Assembly: GCA_945957335.1 (NCBI GenBank)
Contig: CAMFLJ010000126.1
Coordinates: forward strand, 1-9,905
Direction: 5' to 3'
DNA length: 9,905 nt
Source of the DNA: an uncultured Actinomycetes bacterium
GTDB lineage: Bacteria > Actinomycetota > Acidimicrobiia > Acidimicrobiales > Acidimicrobilacustridaceae
Position numbers and translations under genes: made by a program. Of the stretch, positions 1-6,807 are shown one piece after another; position 1 is the stretch's first letter; each line of letters starts with the position of its first letter. The notes under the pieces are model-generated. The model was given only the letters and a program-made list of their open reading frames with translations. It searched no databases and had not been told where the DNA came from.

Positions 1-96
1 GAGCAGGGCACGGGCGGTGGCGTCGTCGCCGCGGTGGCCTGCGAGCGCGGCGGCGCGGCGGCGGGCGACCACCGGGTCGAGGGGTCGGTCGGCCAC
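1..96 (-). CDS. Partial CDS (N-terminal 32 codons), possible HEAT-repeat protein
   Basis: On the minus strand a GTG codon at 96-94 opens a frame that stays open to the window edge. It reads VADRPLDPVVARRRAAALAG followed by HRGDDATARALL. Almost all third positions are G or C (about 29 of 32), as in the surrounding real genes, which supports this frame over the competing ones. The GTG lies one base after the stop of the small membrane protein gene, so the two are probably co-transcribed. The pattern of short Ala/Leu/Arg helices ending in an 'ATARALL' run resembles the first helices of HEAT-repeat proteins, but only 32 residues are visible, so this is a guess. An N-terminal helix of some other alpha-helical protein is equally possible. 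Confidence 0.5.
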   Translation of the reverse strand, partial: MADRPLDPVVARRRAAALAGHRGDDATARALL

Positions 97-97
97 G

Positions 98-280
98 TCA
101 GCCGAGGGCGGCGGTGAACGCGGCCCAGAGCAGCACGATCGCCAGCCCGACGGCGAGCGCGGCCAGCACCCCGAGCACGAGCAGCACCAGGATCAGCCCG
201 ATGCTCGACCGGACGCGCGTCGAGCTGTTCGGTCGGTCGCTGTCGAGGGCGACGGGGAGGAAGGGATCGCGTGCGGCCAC
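98..280 (-). CDS. Small single-helix membrane protein, 60 aa, unknown function
   Basis: The frame encodes 60 residues from a GTG at 280-278 to TGA at 100-98. A GAGG lies about ten bases upstream of the GTG and could serve as ribosome binding site. Residues 1-26 are polar (VAARDPFLPV, then ALDSDRPNSSTRVR), and residues 27-60 are almost entirely hydrophobic (SIGLILVLLVLGVLAALAVG and onward). They can form one long membrane helix of about 25-30 residues with arginines on the N-terminal, presumably cytoplasmic, side. Longer versions of the frame start upstream, but those extra residues are Arg/Gly/Ser-rich shadow sequence overlapping the divergent protease gene's promoter and start. The gene is divergent from the PDZ protease and followed after one base by the partial gene at the edge. 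I do not recognise a family; a small stand-alone membrane protein is all the sequence supports. Confidence 0.6.
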   Translation of the reverse strand: MAARDPFLPVALDSDRPNSSTRVRSSIGLILVLLVLGVLAALAVGLAIVLLWAAFTAALG

Positions 281-341
281 CGCCGACCATCCTCGCGCCG
301 CCGAGGGGCCCCGGCGCGGCGGTTGGGCCCCGGTCGCGTGG

Positions 342-347
342 CAGGCT
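342..347 (+). promoter_or_regulatory. Candidate -10 element for the PDZ protease gene
   Basis: The 94-base gap between the divergent small membrane protein gene and the protease contains CAGGCT at 342-347, similar to the TAGGCT found just before the UPF0182 gene. Transcription starting about seven bases downstream would give a leader of roughly 20 bases carrying GGAG at 367-370 just before the GTG start. No convincing -35 at 17-bp spacing is seen. A direct repeat GGGCCCCGG (306-314 and 325-333) lies just upstream. The call rests on a single hexamer. Confidence 0.25.
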
Positions 348-374
348 GAGCCGCCGACCTCCCGCTGGAGCACC

Positions 375-1547
375 GTGACCACCGACCAGCTCGCACCCGA
401 GCAGCACGCCGAGGAGCCACCGCCGCCGCGCCGCTGGTCGCGGCGCGCCCGCTGGCTCACCGTCATCGGGGCCATCGTCGTGGTGGGCCTCGTCACCGCC
501 TCGCTGGTGGTGCAGCTGCCGTACTACACGCTCAGCCCCGGCTCGTCGCGTGCCACCGAGCCGCTCATCACCGTCAACGGCGCGCCCACCTACGAGTCCG
601 ACGGCAACGTCGACTTCCTCACCGTGTCGTTGCGCCAGGCCACGCCGATCGAGCTGCTGGCGGCGTGGATCAACCCGGCGGTCGACGTGAAGTCGCGCGA
701 GGACCTCTTCGGTGACCAGTCCGACTCCGAGAACCGCCAGGCGAACCTGCAGATGATGGCCGAGTCGAAGGACTCGGCCACCTACCAGGCGCTCAACCGG
801 CTGGGCTACCAGATCCCGACCTCGGGCAGCGGTGCCCAGGTGGCCACCGTGGCCCAGGACAGCCCGGCGTGCGGCGAGCTCGCCCCGGGCGACGTCGTCA
901 CCGCCCTCGACGGCAAGGCGGTGGCGCTCAGCAGCGACCTCGTCGCCGACATCGGCGCCAACGCCCCCGGCACGACCGTCTCCATGCAGGTGTCCACGGT
1001 GAACCTCCCGGGCATCGACACCTACGACGCGCAGGACAACCCCTGCCCGGCCCCCGACCGCGAGCCGGGCGGCAACCGCACCGTCGACCTCGCCCTCGGC
1101 GCCCGCCCGGACGACCCGAGCAAGGCGTTCCTCGGCGTCTCGACCTTCACCAAGGACCTCAGCTTCGACTTCCCTGTCGACGTCAGCATCGACTCGGGCC
1201 GGGTCGGTGGCCCTTCGGCGGGCCTGGCGTTCACCCTCGGCCTCCTCGACGTGATGACGCCGGGCAGCATCACCGGCGGCCTCAAGATCGCCACCACCGG
1301 CACCATGGGCCTCGACGGCAAGGTCGGCCCGATCGGCGGCGTGCACCAGAAGGTCGTGGCCGCCAAGCGCGAGGGCGTCGAGCTCATGCTGGTGCCCAGC
1401 TCCGAGCTCGACGAGGCCCGGAAGTACGCCGACGGGCTGCGCATCGAGGGGGTCGACGACCTCGACCAGGCCCTCGCCGTGCTGGCCACGGTCGGGGGCG
1501 GCGACGCCGTGCTCCCGCCCGAGCCGGCGCCCTCCACCGTCGGGTAG
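375..1547 (+). CDS. Membrane-anchored PDZ-domain Lon-like (S16) serine protease
   Basis: Predicted 390-residue extracytoplasmic protease of the actinobacterial Rv3194c / Bacillus YlbL / streptococcal SepM type. Order: basic, Pro-rich cytoplasmic tail (1-27), one membrane anchor (about 28-48, LTVIGAIVVVGLVTASLVVQ), a linker with LPYYTLSPGSS, a PDZ domain (about 150-245, with SPACGELAPGDVVTALDGK), and a Lon-type proteolytic domain (about 248-372). The catalytic dyad is visible: Ser281 in RVGGPSAGLAF and Lys326 in GPIGGVHQKVVAAKR, so it should be active. There is no AAA+ ATPase domain, as usual for this branch. Cys166 and Cys224 flank the PDZ region and could form a disulfide outside the cell. 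The GTG at 375 was chosen because it has GGAG four bases upstream and gives a normal family-length protein; the open frame extends back to 114, but that part is low-complexity and overlaps the divergent gene. Substrate unknown; relatives process secreted or membrane proteins. Confidence 0.9.
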   Translation: MTTDQLAPEQHAEEPPPPRRWSRRARWLTVIGAIVVVGLVTASLVVQLPYYTLSPGSSRATEPLITVNGAPTYESDGNVDFLTVSLRQATPIELLAAWINPAVDVKSREDLFGDQSDSENRQANLQMMAESKDSATYQALNRLGYQIPTSGSGAQVATVAQDSPACGELAPGDVVTALDGKAVALSSDLVADIGANAPGTTVSMQVSTVNLPGIDTYDAQDNPCPAPDREPGGNRTVDLALGARPDDPSKAFLGVSTFTKDLSFDFPVDVSIDSGRVGGPSAGLAFTLGLLDVMTPGSITGGLKIATTGTMGLDGKVGPIGGVHQKVVAAKREGVELMLVPSSELDEARKYADGLRIEGVDDLDQALAVLATVGGGDAVLPPEPAPSTVG

Positions 1548-1552
1548 CGGCG

Positions 1553-1584
1553 GCCCGAGCGGGCCCGCGGAGGGCCCTCCGGGC
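1553..1584 (+). terminator. GC-rich hairpin after the PDZ protease gene, probable terminator
   Basis: Six bases after the TAG stop, GCCCG (1553-1557) pairs with CGGGC (1580-1584), and GGGCCC (1561-1566) pairs with GGGCCC (1572-1577). A small 3x2 internal loop separates the two stems and the apical loop is five bases. No T-run follows, which is common for hairpin terminators in very GC-rich actinobacteria. Its position between the protease gene and the separately promoted DivIVA-type gene fits termination or attenuation. Random GC-rich pairing cannot be excluded. Confidence 0.4.
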
Positions 1585-1633
1585 GTTGCGACCGAGGTCA
1601 CGGGGCATCACCGGGCGCCGGGGTGGGCCTCGG

Positions 1634-1639
1634 TACCAT
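1634..1639 (+). promoter_or_regulatory. -10 element (TACCAT) for a probably leaderless DivIVA-MuF mRNA
   Basis: TACCAT matches the actinobacterial TAnnnT -10 consensus and ends exactly seven bases before the ATG at 1647. That spacing would put the transcription start on or next to the A of the start codon. No Shine-Dalgarno sequence precedes the ATG, which agrees with a leaderless transcript. No clear -35 is present. The element also decides the start: a GTG at 1623 in the same frame would lie upstream of the promoter. Confidence 0.5.
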
Positions 1640-1646
1640 CGCCCCG

Positions 1647-3629
1647 ATGGCCGAGTCCCCTTCGCCGATCGATCCCGACCGCATCCTCGAGCACCCCTTC
1701 ACCGCGGTGCGCAAGGGGTACGACCCCCTCGAGGTCCAGCGCTACCTCCTCCAGGTGGCCAACCAGCTGCGCGCCGCCCGTGAGCGCGAGGCCGAGCTGC
1801 GTAGCCAGCTCGACCAGGCCGAGAAGCGCACCGCGCCGATCGACCAGCTCGACCCCTCGCAGCTCACCCGGCTGCTCGGCCAGGAGACCGCCCGGGTCCT
1901 CGAGGCGGCCCAGTCGGCCTCCGAGGAGATCCGCTCGAAGGCCGAGGAGAACGTCGCCCGCCTGCTGCGCGAGGCGCGCGACGAGGCCCAGAAGACCCGC
2001 GAGGACGCCGACTCCGTCCTGGCCCGCAAGACCGCCGAGGCCGAGGAAGCCGCCGCCAAGGTGCGCACCGAGGCCGACGAGGCCGCCGAGAAGGTCCGCA
2101 CCGAGGCCGACGAGGCCGCCGCCGCCCAGAAGGCCGAGGCCGACGAGCTGCTCGAGGGCGCCCGGGCCGAGTCCGCGGAGCTCGTCGAGGCCGGTCGCCA
2201 GGAGGGCCGCGACATGGTCGCCGAGGCCCAGAAGGTCCGTCAGCGGATGCTCGACGACCTCTCCCGGCGCCGCAAGCTCCTGCGCCAGCAGATCGAGCAG
2301 CTCCAGGCTGGCCGCGACCGCCTGCTGGCCGCCTACGACGTCGTGCGCGAGACCCTCGACGTGGCCACCGAGGAGCTCCAGGTCGCGCTGCCAGAGGCCA
2401 AGCTCGCCGCCGAGACGGCGTCGCTGCGGGCCGAGGAGGACGACGACGCCACGTTCGAGGCCGAGGTGGCCGACGCCGCGGCAGCCGACGACGACGCCTC
2501 TGCCGCCGGCGCCCCCGAGGCCGTCGACGCCGCGGACGCGGGCGACGACGCCGGCGAGATCGGCGCCGACGACACCGACGGAGGTGGCACCGACGAGGTC
2601 GGCGACGCCGCGCTGGGTGCCGACGAGGGCGTCGAGCCCGCCGCCGACGCCGAGGCGCCCGTCGCGCCGGACCCGGTCGAGGGCCGCCACTCGTCGTCGG
2701 TCCGCATCGTGCGCACCGAGTCGAGCGCCGTCGTGGCCGAGGGCGACAAGGCCGCCGAGGTCTTCGCCCGCCTCCGCCAGGAGGAGGTCGTCGAGGTCGA
2801 CGACGACGGCGAGGTCGTGGCCGAGGCCGAGGTGCTCGAGATCGAGGTCATCGAGACCGCCCTGGGCAACGTCGATGCCGCCATGGCCGCCGAGGCCGAG
2901 GCGGCCGAAGCCGCGGAAGGCCCCGACGAGGCCGACGCCGACGAGGCCGACCCCACCGAGGCCGAGGAGGTCGACGAGCTGGTCGTCCGCCGCGACGCCG
3001 CGGTCGCCGAGCTCGAGCGCAACCTGGCCCGCCGCCTGAAGCGGGAGCTCTCCGACGAGCAGAACGAGCTGCTCGCCTCCCTCGCCGCCACCAAGGGCGT
3101 GCCGTCGGCCGACGACGTGCTCCCCGCCGCCGAGGCCCACGTCGAGCGCTACCAGGCCATCGCCCTGCCCACGCTGGTTGCCGCGGCCACCGCCGGCGCC
3201 GACCTCGTCTCCACCGTCGCCGGCCCGCCCGCCGCACCCACCTCGGTGGCCGACCTCGCCGCCGAGCTGGCCGCCGACCTCGTGGCCCCGCTGCGCGAGC
3301 GCCTCGAGCGCGCGTTCTCCGGCGCCGAGGGCCACACCGACGACGTCGCCCAGAGCATCCGGGCCTGCTACCGCGAGTGGAAGGGCCAGCGCGTCGACCA
3401 GGTCGCCTCGCACTCGGTCGTGGCGGCGTGCAACCGGGGCCTGCTCGACCGCCTCCCCGAGGGCACCAAGGTGCGCTGGGTCGTGTCCGACGGCGACACC
3501 CCCTCACCCGACTGCGACGACAACGCCCTGGCCGGCTCGGTGCCGCGGGGCGAGCCGTTCCCCACGGGCCACACCGCGCCGCCGCTGCACGCCACGTGCC
3601 GCTGCATGGTGGTCCCGGCCGAGCCCTGA
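1647..3629 (+). CDS. DivIVA-domain protein with C-terminal phage Mu F/SPP1 gp7-like domain
   Basis: Predicted cytoplasmic, membrane-curvature-binding coiled-coil scaffold of 660 residues, far longer than ordinary DivIVA/Wag31 (about 160-300). Residues 8-60 form the DivIVA N-terminal domain (IDPDRILEHPFTAVRKGYDP, then EVQRYLLQVANQL). About 75-250 is Ala/Glu/Arg coiled coil with a tandem 11-residue repeat at 138-159. About 262-345 is an acidic Asp/Ala/Glu linker. At 347-380 there is a short ordered-looking block (SSSVRIVRTE...AAEVFARLRQEE), then a second acidic stretch (about 381-443). About 444-600 is helical. Residues 585-657 resemble the end of phage Mu F / SPP1 gp7 head-morphogenesis domains: VRWVVSDGDTPSPDC (609-623), FPTGH (638-642) and PPLHATCRC (645-653). 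Cys623, His648, Cys651 and Cys653 could bind metal. The frame is uninterrupted with consistent third-position GC, so the fusion is not an obvious frameshift artefact. DivIVA assignment is firm; the MuF-like call is from motif recognition. ATG 1647 is chosen over GTG 1623 because of the leaderless promoter. DivIVA relatives organise polar growth or division; the role of the C-terminal domain is unknown. Confidence 0.85.
   Translation: MAESPSPIDPDRILEHPFTAVRKGYDPLEVQRYLLQVANQLRAAREREAELRSQLDQAEKRTAPIDQLDPSQLTRLLGQETARVLEAAQSASEEIRSKAEENVARLLREARDEAQKTREDADSVLARKTAEAEEAAAKVRTEADEAAEKVRTEADEAAAAQKAEADELLEGARAESAELVEAGRQEGRDMVAEAQKVRQRMLDDLSRRRKLLRQQIEQLQAGRDRLLAAYDVVRETLDVATEELQVALPEAKLAAETASLRAEEDDDATFEAEVADAAAADDDASAAGAPEAVDAADAGDDAGEIGADDTDGGGTDEVGDAALGADEGVEPAADAEAPVAPDPVEGRHSSSVRIVRTESSAVVAEGDKAAEVFARLRQEEVVEVDDDGEVVAEAEVLEIEVIETALGNVDAAMAAEAEAAEAAEGPDEADADEADPTEAEEVDELVVRRDAAVAELERNLARRLKRELSDEQNELLASLAATKGVPSADDVLPAAEAHVERYQAIALPTLVAAATAGADLVSTVAGPPAAPTSVADLAAELAADLVAPLRERLERAFSGAEGHTDDVAQSIRACYREWKGQRVDQVASHSVVAACNRGLLDRLPEGTKVRWVVSDGDTPSPDCDDNALAGSVPRGEPFPTGHTAPPLHATCRCMVVPAEP
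2058..2123 (+). repeat. Tandem 33-bp repeat encoding two 11-residue coiled-coil units
   Basis: Two 33-base units (2058-2090 and 2091-2123) lie back to back within the DivIVA-MuF gene and encode KVRTEADEAAE and KVRTEADEAAA. They differ at a synonymous valine codon (GTG/GTC) and in the last codon (GAG/GCC). Eleven residues is the hendecad period of a nearly straight coiled coil, and the neighbouring AEAEEAAAK and KAEADELLEGA segments look like more diverged copies. This suggests growth of the rod by local duplication. Confidence 0.75.
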
Positions 3630-3664
3630 TCCGGCCCGACGCCGCCCACCCCCCGGTTCACCCG

Positions 3665-3670
3665 TAGGCT
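3665..3670 (+). promoter_or_regulatory. -10 element (TAGGCT) for a probably leaderless UPF0182 mRNA
   Basis: TAGGCT fits the TAnnnT -10 pattern and lies eight bases before the ATG at 3679, in the 49-base gap after the DivIVA-MuF stop. No Shine-Dalgarno sequence precedes the ATG, so a leaderless transcript starting at the ATG is likely. A second in-frame ATG at 3697 also lacks a ribosome binding site. An imperfect inverted repeat (CCGGTTCA at 3653-3660 and TGACCGG at 3670-3676) overlaps the hexamer and could be an operator. Confidence 0.45.
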
Positions 3671-3678
3671 GACCGGCG

Positions 3679-6600
3679 ATGCGCGTCCCCACCGACATGC
3701 CCAAGCGCCGGCGCACCTCCGGCCGAGGGCGAATCATCATCATCGTCGTCATCGCGGTGGCGTTCCTGCTGATCACCTCGCTCCGCGGCATCGCCGGGTT
3801 CTGGACCGACTTCCTGTGGTTCGACTCGCTCGGCCTGTCGTCGGTCTTCTCGGGGATCCTCGGCGCCAAGGTGGCCCTGGGTGCGATCTTCACGGGCGTC
3901 TTCTTCGTGCTGGCCTTCGTGAGCCTCACCGTCGCCGACCGGATCGCGCCGAAGAACCGGCCCCTCGGCCCCGAGGACGACCTGCTCACGAAGTACCACG
4001 CCGTGGTCGACCGCCGGGCCACGCTCGTGCGGGCGGGCGTGTCGCTGCTGCTCGGCCTCATCGCCGGCGTGGGCATGTCGAGCGAGTGGAACCAGTGGAT
4101 CCTCTTCCGCAACGGCGGCTCGTTCGGCACCAAGGACGCCACGTTCCAGACCGACGTGGGCTTCTACGTCTTCAAGCTGCCCTTCTACATCACCGTCGTG
4201 AACTGGCTCTTCGCCTCCGGCGTGATCATCCTGCTCGCCACGATCGTCGCCCACTACCTCAACGGCGGCATCCGGCTGCAGTCGCCGGTGCAGCGGGTCA
4301 CCCCGCAGGTGAAAGCCCACATCTCGGTCATCCTCGGCCTGCTGGCCCTCGTGAAGGCCGTCGACTACTGGCTGCAGCGCTACGCGCTCACGTGGTCGAC
4401 CCGAGGCACCGTCGACGGTGCGCTCTACACCCAGGTCAAGGCCGAGCTGCCGGCGATCTACCTGCTGTTGTTCATCGCCCTGCTCTCGTTCGGGCTGTTC
4501 ATCTACAACATCTGGCGACGCGGCTGGGTGCTGCCGGTGGTGGCCGTCGGCCTGTGGGCCCTCGTGTCGGTGGTGGCCGGCGTGGCCTACCCGGCGTTCA
4601 TCCAGCGCTTCCGGGTGCAGCCGGAGGAGTCGTCGAAGGAGGCGCCCTACCTCCAGCACAACATCGAGGCGACGCGGCAGGCACTGAACCTCACCTCCGA
4701 CGTCATCACGACCCAGCAGTTCAACTACACGACGGACCCCGCCGCGGCGTCGCAGGCCATCGACGACAACCCGGGCACGATCCGCAACGTCCGCCTGCTC
4801 GACCCGGGCATCGTCCCGCCGACCTACCAGAGCCAGCAGGGCCTGCTCGGCTTCTACCGGTTCAACGAGCTCGACGTCGACCGCTACCCGATCGCCGCCA
4901 CGAACCCCGACCCCAAGGGCACCGCCGACGCCACGCTGCCGTCGGAGACCACCCAGGTGGTGCTCGGTGCCCGCGATCTCTACACCTCCGGCATCCCCCA
5001 GCCCTCCTGGGAGGGCACCCACCTCGCCTACACCCACGGCTACGGCATCGCCCTGGCCCCCGCCAACACCACCGACACCGACGGGGCACCGGACTACCTC
5101 GTCAAGGACGTCCCGGTGTCGGTCAACGAGGACCAGATCAACCTCCAGATCAAGCAGCCGCAGCTCTACTACGGCGAGAACCTGCCGGGCTACGCCATCA
5201 CCAACACGGGCCGGGCCGAGGTCGACTACACCGGCACCGCCGAGGGCGAGGGCCAGAGCACCTACGCGGGCACCGGCGGCGTGCAGCTCGACTCGTTCGT
5301 GCGGAAGGCGGCCTTCGCGCTGCGCTTCGCCGACTGGAACCTCATCGTCTCCAACTTCCTGTCCAGCGACTCGCGCATCGTGTTCGAGCGCGACATCCAG
5401 GCCCGCATCCACAAGGTCGCCCCCTTCATGCAGTGGGACGCCGACCCGTACCCCGTCGTGCTCGACGGCCGGGTCGTCTACATGTGGGACGGCTACACCA
5501 GCACCGACCACTACCCCAACGCCCAGCGGGCCGACACCACCGGCCTGCCCGGCGGCAGCGACCTCTCGGGCAGCCGCCTGAACTACATCCGCAACTCGGT
5601 CAAGGCCGTCATCGACACCTACGACGGCACCGTGAAGCTCTACGTGGTCGACCCGTCCGACCCGATCGTGAACGCCTACCAGAAGGCCTTCCCGGCGCTC
5701 TTCTACTCGGTCGACGACATGCCCCAGGGGCTGCGGGCGCACTGGCGCTACCCGGAGGACCTCTTCCGGCTCCAGACCAACATGTTCGGCCGCTACCACA
5801 TCACCGACCCGCAGACCTTCTACGAGAAGACCTCGGCGTGGGCGGTGGCCAACGACCCCGGCACCACGGTGAGCGGCATCACCTCGGCGGCGGCCCAGAC
5901 CGCGACCCAGGGCTTCAACGGCCAGGTGGCTCCGGCCGCCACCAAGCGGATCGATCCCTTCTACCAACTGCTGCAGCTCCCGGGGGAGACCCAGGAGTCG
6001 TTCGTGATGAGCCGACCGTTTGTCCCGTACTCCGAGACCCAGACGCAGTCCGGTCAGCGCCAGACGCTCACCTCGTTCATGGTGGCGCGCAGCGACCCGG
6101 ACCAGTACGGGAAGCTGACCGTCTACGAGATGCCCTCGGGCCAGCAGATCAACGGGCCGGCGCTCGCCAGTTCGGCGATCTCGCAGAACCAGACCGTCTC
6201 CACCCTGATCACCCAGCTCAACCAGCAGGGCTCGAAGGTGCAGTACGGCAACATGCTGCTCGTACCCCTCGAGAACACGATCCTCTACGTGCGCCCGCTC
6301 TACGTCGCCGCGGATGCCAACGCCGTGCCGCAGCTGAAGCAGGTGATCGTGGTGTCGGGCAACCAGGTGGCGATGAGGCCCACGTTGCGGGCGGCGATCG
6401 AGTCGCTCTACCCCAACTCGAACCCGCAGACGGTCGAGCCCCGGACGATCACCCAGATCGGCCAGGCGATCGGTGGTGGCGGGTCCGGCACCGGCACCGA
6501 TTCGTCGACGACCACGACGACGACGCCGGGCAGCACCACGACGACGGTTCCGCCCACGACCGGTGGGGAGACCTACGACCAGCTGATCAACCTGGCCCTC

Positions 6601-6807
6601 CAGTCACTCGACGCCGCCGAGTCGGCCCGCCTGCGGGGCGACCTGGCCGAGTACCAGCGCCAGGTCACGCTGGCCCAGCAGTACCTCAAGCAGGCTCAGC
6701 AGCTCGGTTCGAGCTCGACCCAGTCGTCACCGTCGAGCACCACACCGCCGAGCACGATCAACCCGAGCGCGTCGACCACCACCACGGCCGGCGGCACCCC
6801 CGCCTGA
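3679..6807 (+). CDS. UPF0182 family integral membrane protein (COG1615)
   Basis: A 1042-residue membrane protein of the UPF0182 family, whose molecular function is not established; the Mycobacterium relative is Rv3193c. About seven membrane helices sit in the first third (near residues 19-36, 56-82, 114-134, 168-192, 211-228, 256-276 and 283-304), including the recognisable FWTDFLWFDSLGLSSVF between helices 1 and 2. Residues about 305-930 form one large, presumably extracytoplasmic domain starting FIQRFRVQPEE...KEAPYLQHNI. The C-terminus has a Thr-rich linker (about 940-960), a helical segment (about 963-1005, ETYDQLINLALQSLDAAESA and onward, including the GDLAEY motif) and a Ser/Thr/Pro tail to 1042. 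That helical repeat is typical of actinobacterial members. The length is at the upper end for the family because of the low-complexity linker and tail. ATG 3679 is supported by the -10 hexamer eight bases upstream. The gene follows the DivIVA-MuF gene by 49 bases and converges on the tetR operon. Confidence 0.93.
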   Translation: MRVPTDMPKRRRTSGRGRIIIIVVIAVAFLLITSLRGIAGFWTDFLWFDSLGLSSVFSGILGAKVALGAIFTGVFFVLAFVSLTVADRIAPKNRPLGPEDDLLTKYHAVVDRRATLVRAGVSLLLGLIAGVGMSSEWNQWILFRNGGSFGTKDATFQTDVGFYVFKLPFYITVVNWLFASGVIILLATIVAHYLNGGIRLQSPVQRVTPQVKAHISVILGLLALVKAVDYWLQRYALTWSTRGTVDGALYTQVKAELPAIYLLLFIALLSFGLFIYNIWRRGWVLPVVAVGLWALVSVVAGVAYPAFIQRFRVQPEESSKEAPYLQHNIEATRQALNLTSDVITTQQFNYTTDPAAASQAIDDNPGTIRNVRLLDPGIVPPTYQSQQGLLGFYRFNELDVDRYPIAATNPDPKGTADATLPSETTQVVLGARDLYTSGIPQPSWEGTHLAYTHGYGIALAPANTTDTDGAPDYLVKDVPVSVNEDQINLQIKQPQLYYGENLPGYAITNTGRAEVDYTGTAEGEGQSTYAGTGGVQLDSFVRKAAFALRFADWNLIVSNFLSSDSRIVFERDIQARIHKVAPFMQWDADPYPVVLDGRVVYMWDGYTSTDHYPNAQRADTTGLPGGSDLSGSRLNYIRNSVKAVIDTYDGTVKLYVVDPSDPIVNAYQKAFPALFYSVDDMPQGLRAHWRYPEDLFRLQTNMFGRYHITDPQTFYEKTSAWAVANDPGTTVSGITSAAAQTATQGFNGQVAPAATKRIDPFYQLLQLPGETQESFVMSRPFVPYSETQTQSGQRQTLTSFMVARSDPDQYGKLTVYEMPSGQQINGPALASSAISQNQTVSTLITQLNQQGSKVQYGNMLLVPLENTILYVRPLYVAADANAVPQLKQVIVVSGNQVAMRPTLRAAIESLYPNSNPQTVEPRTITQIGQAIGGGGSGTGTDSSTTTTTTPGSTTTTVPPTTGGETYDQLINLALQSLDAAESARLRGDLAEYQRQVTLAQQYLKQAQQLGSSSTQSSPSSTTPPSTINPSASTTTTAGGTPA

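Noticed and set aside
114..374. Extension of the PDZ protease back to ATG 114
   Set aside because: The extra 87 residues are Ser/Thr/Arg low complexity, overlap the divergent small membrane protein gene and put a membrane anchor deep inside the protein. GTG 375 gives family-normal length.
1623..1646. Upstream GTG start for the DivIVA-MuF gene
   Set aside because: It would add eight residues encoded across the TACCAT -10 element; ATG 1647 fits the leaderless promoter better.
1608..3413. 601-residue minus-strand open frame opposite the DivIVA-MuF gene
   Set aside because: Its translation is Gly/Leu/Val-rich low complexity mirroring GAG/GCC/GAC codons of the sense gene; no domain is recognisable, and the sense strand has a clear DivIVA domain. 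Long antisense frames are expected at this GC content.
3430..3629. Prophage remnant suggested by the MuF-like motif
   Set aside because: No capsid, portal, terminase, integrase or attachment-site features are nearby, base composition is unchanged, and the motif is in frame with a full-length host-type gene.
3658..5967. 769-residue minus-strand open frame opposite the UPF0182 gene
   Set aside because: Composition is Val/Gly/Arg/His-rich without any recognisable motif, and it would run antisense through a conserved UPF0182 coding region and its promoter.
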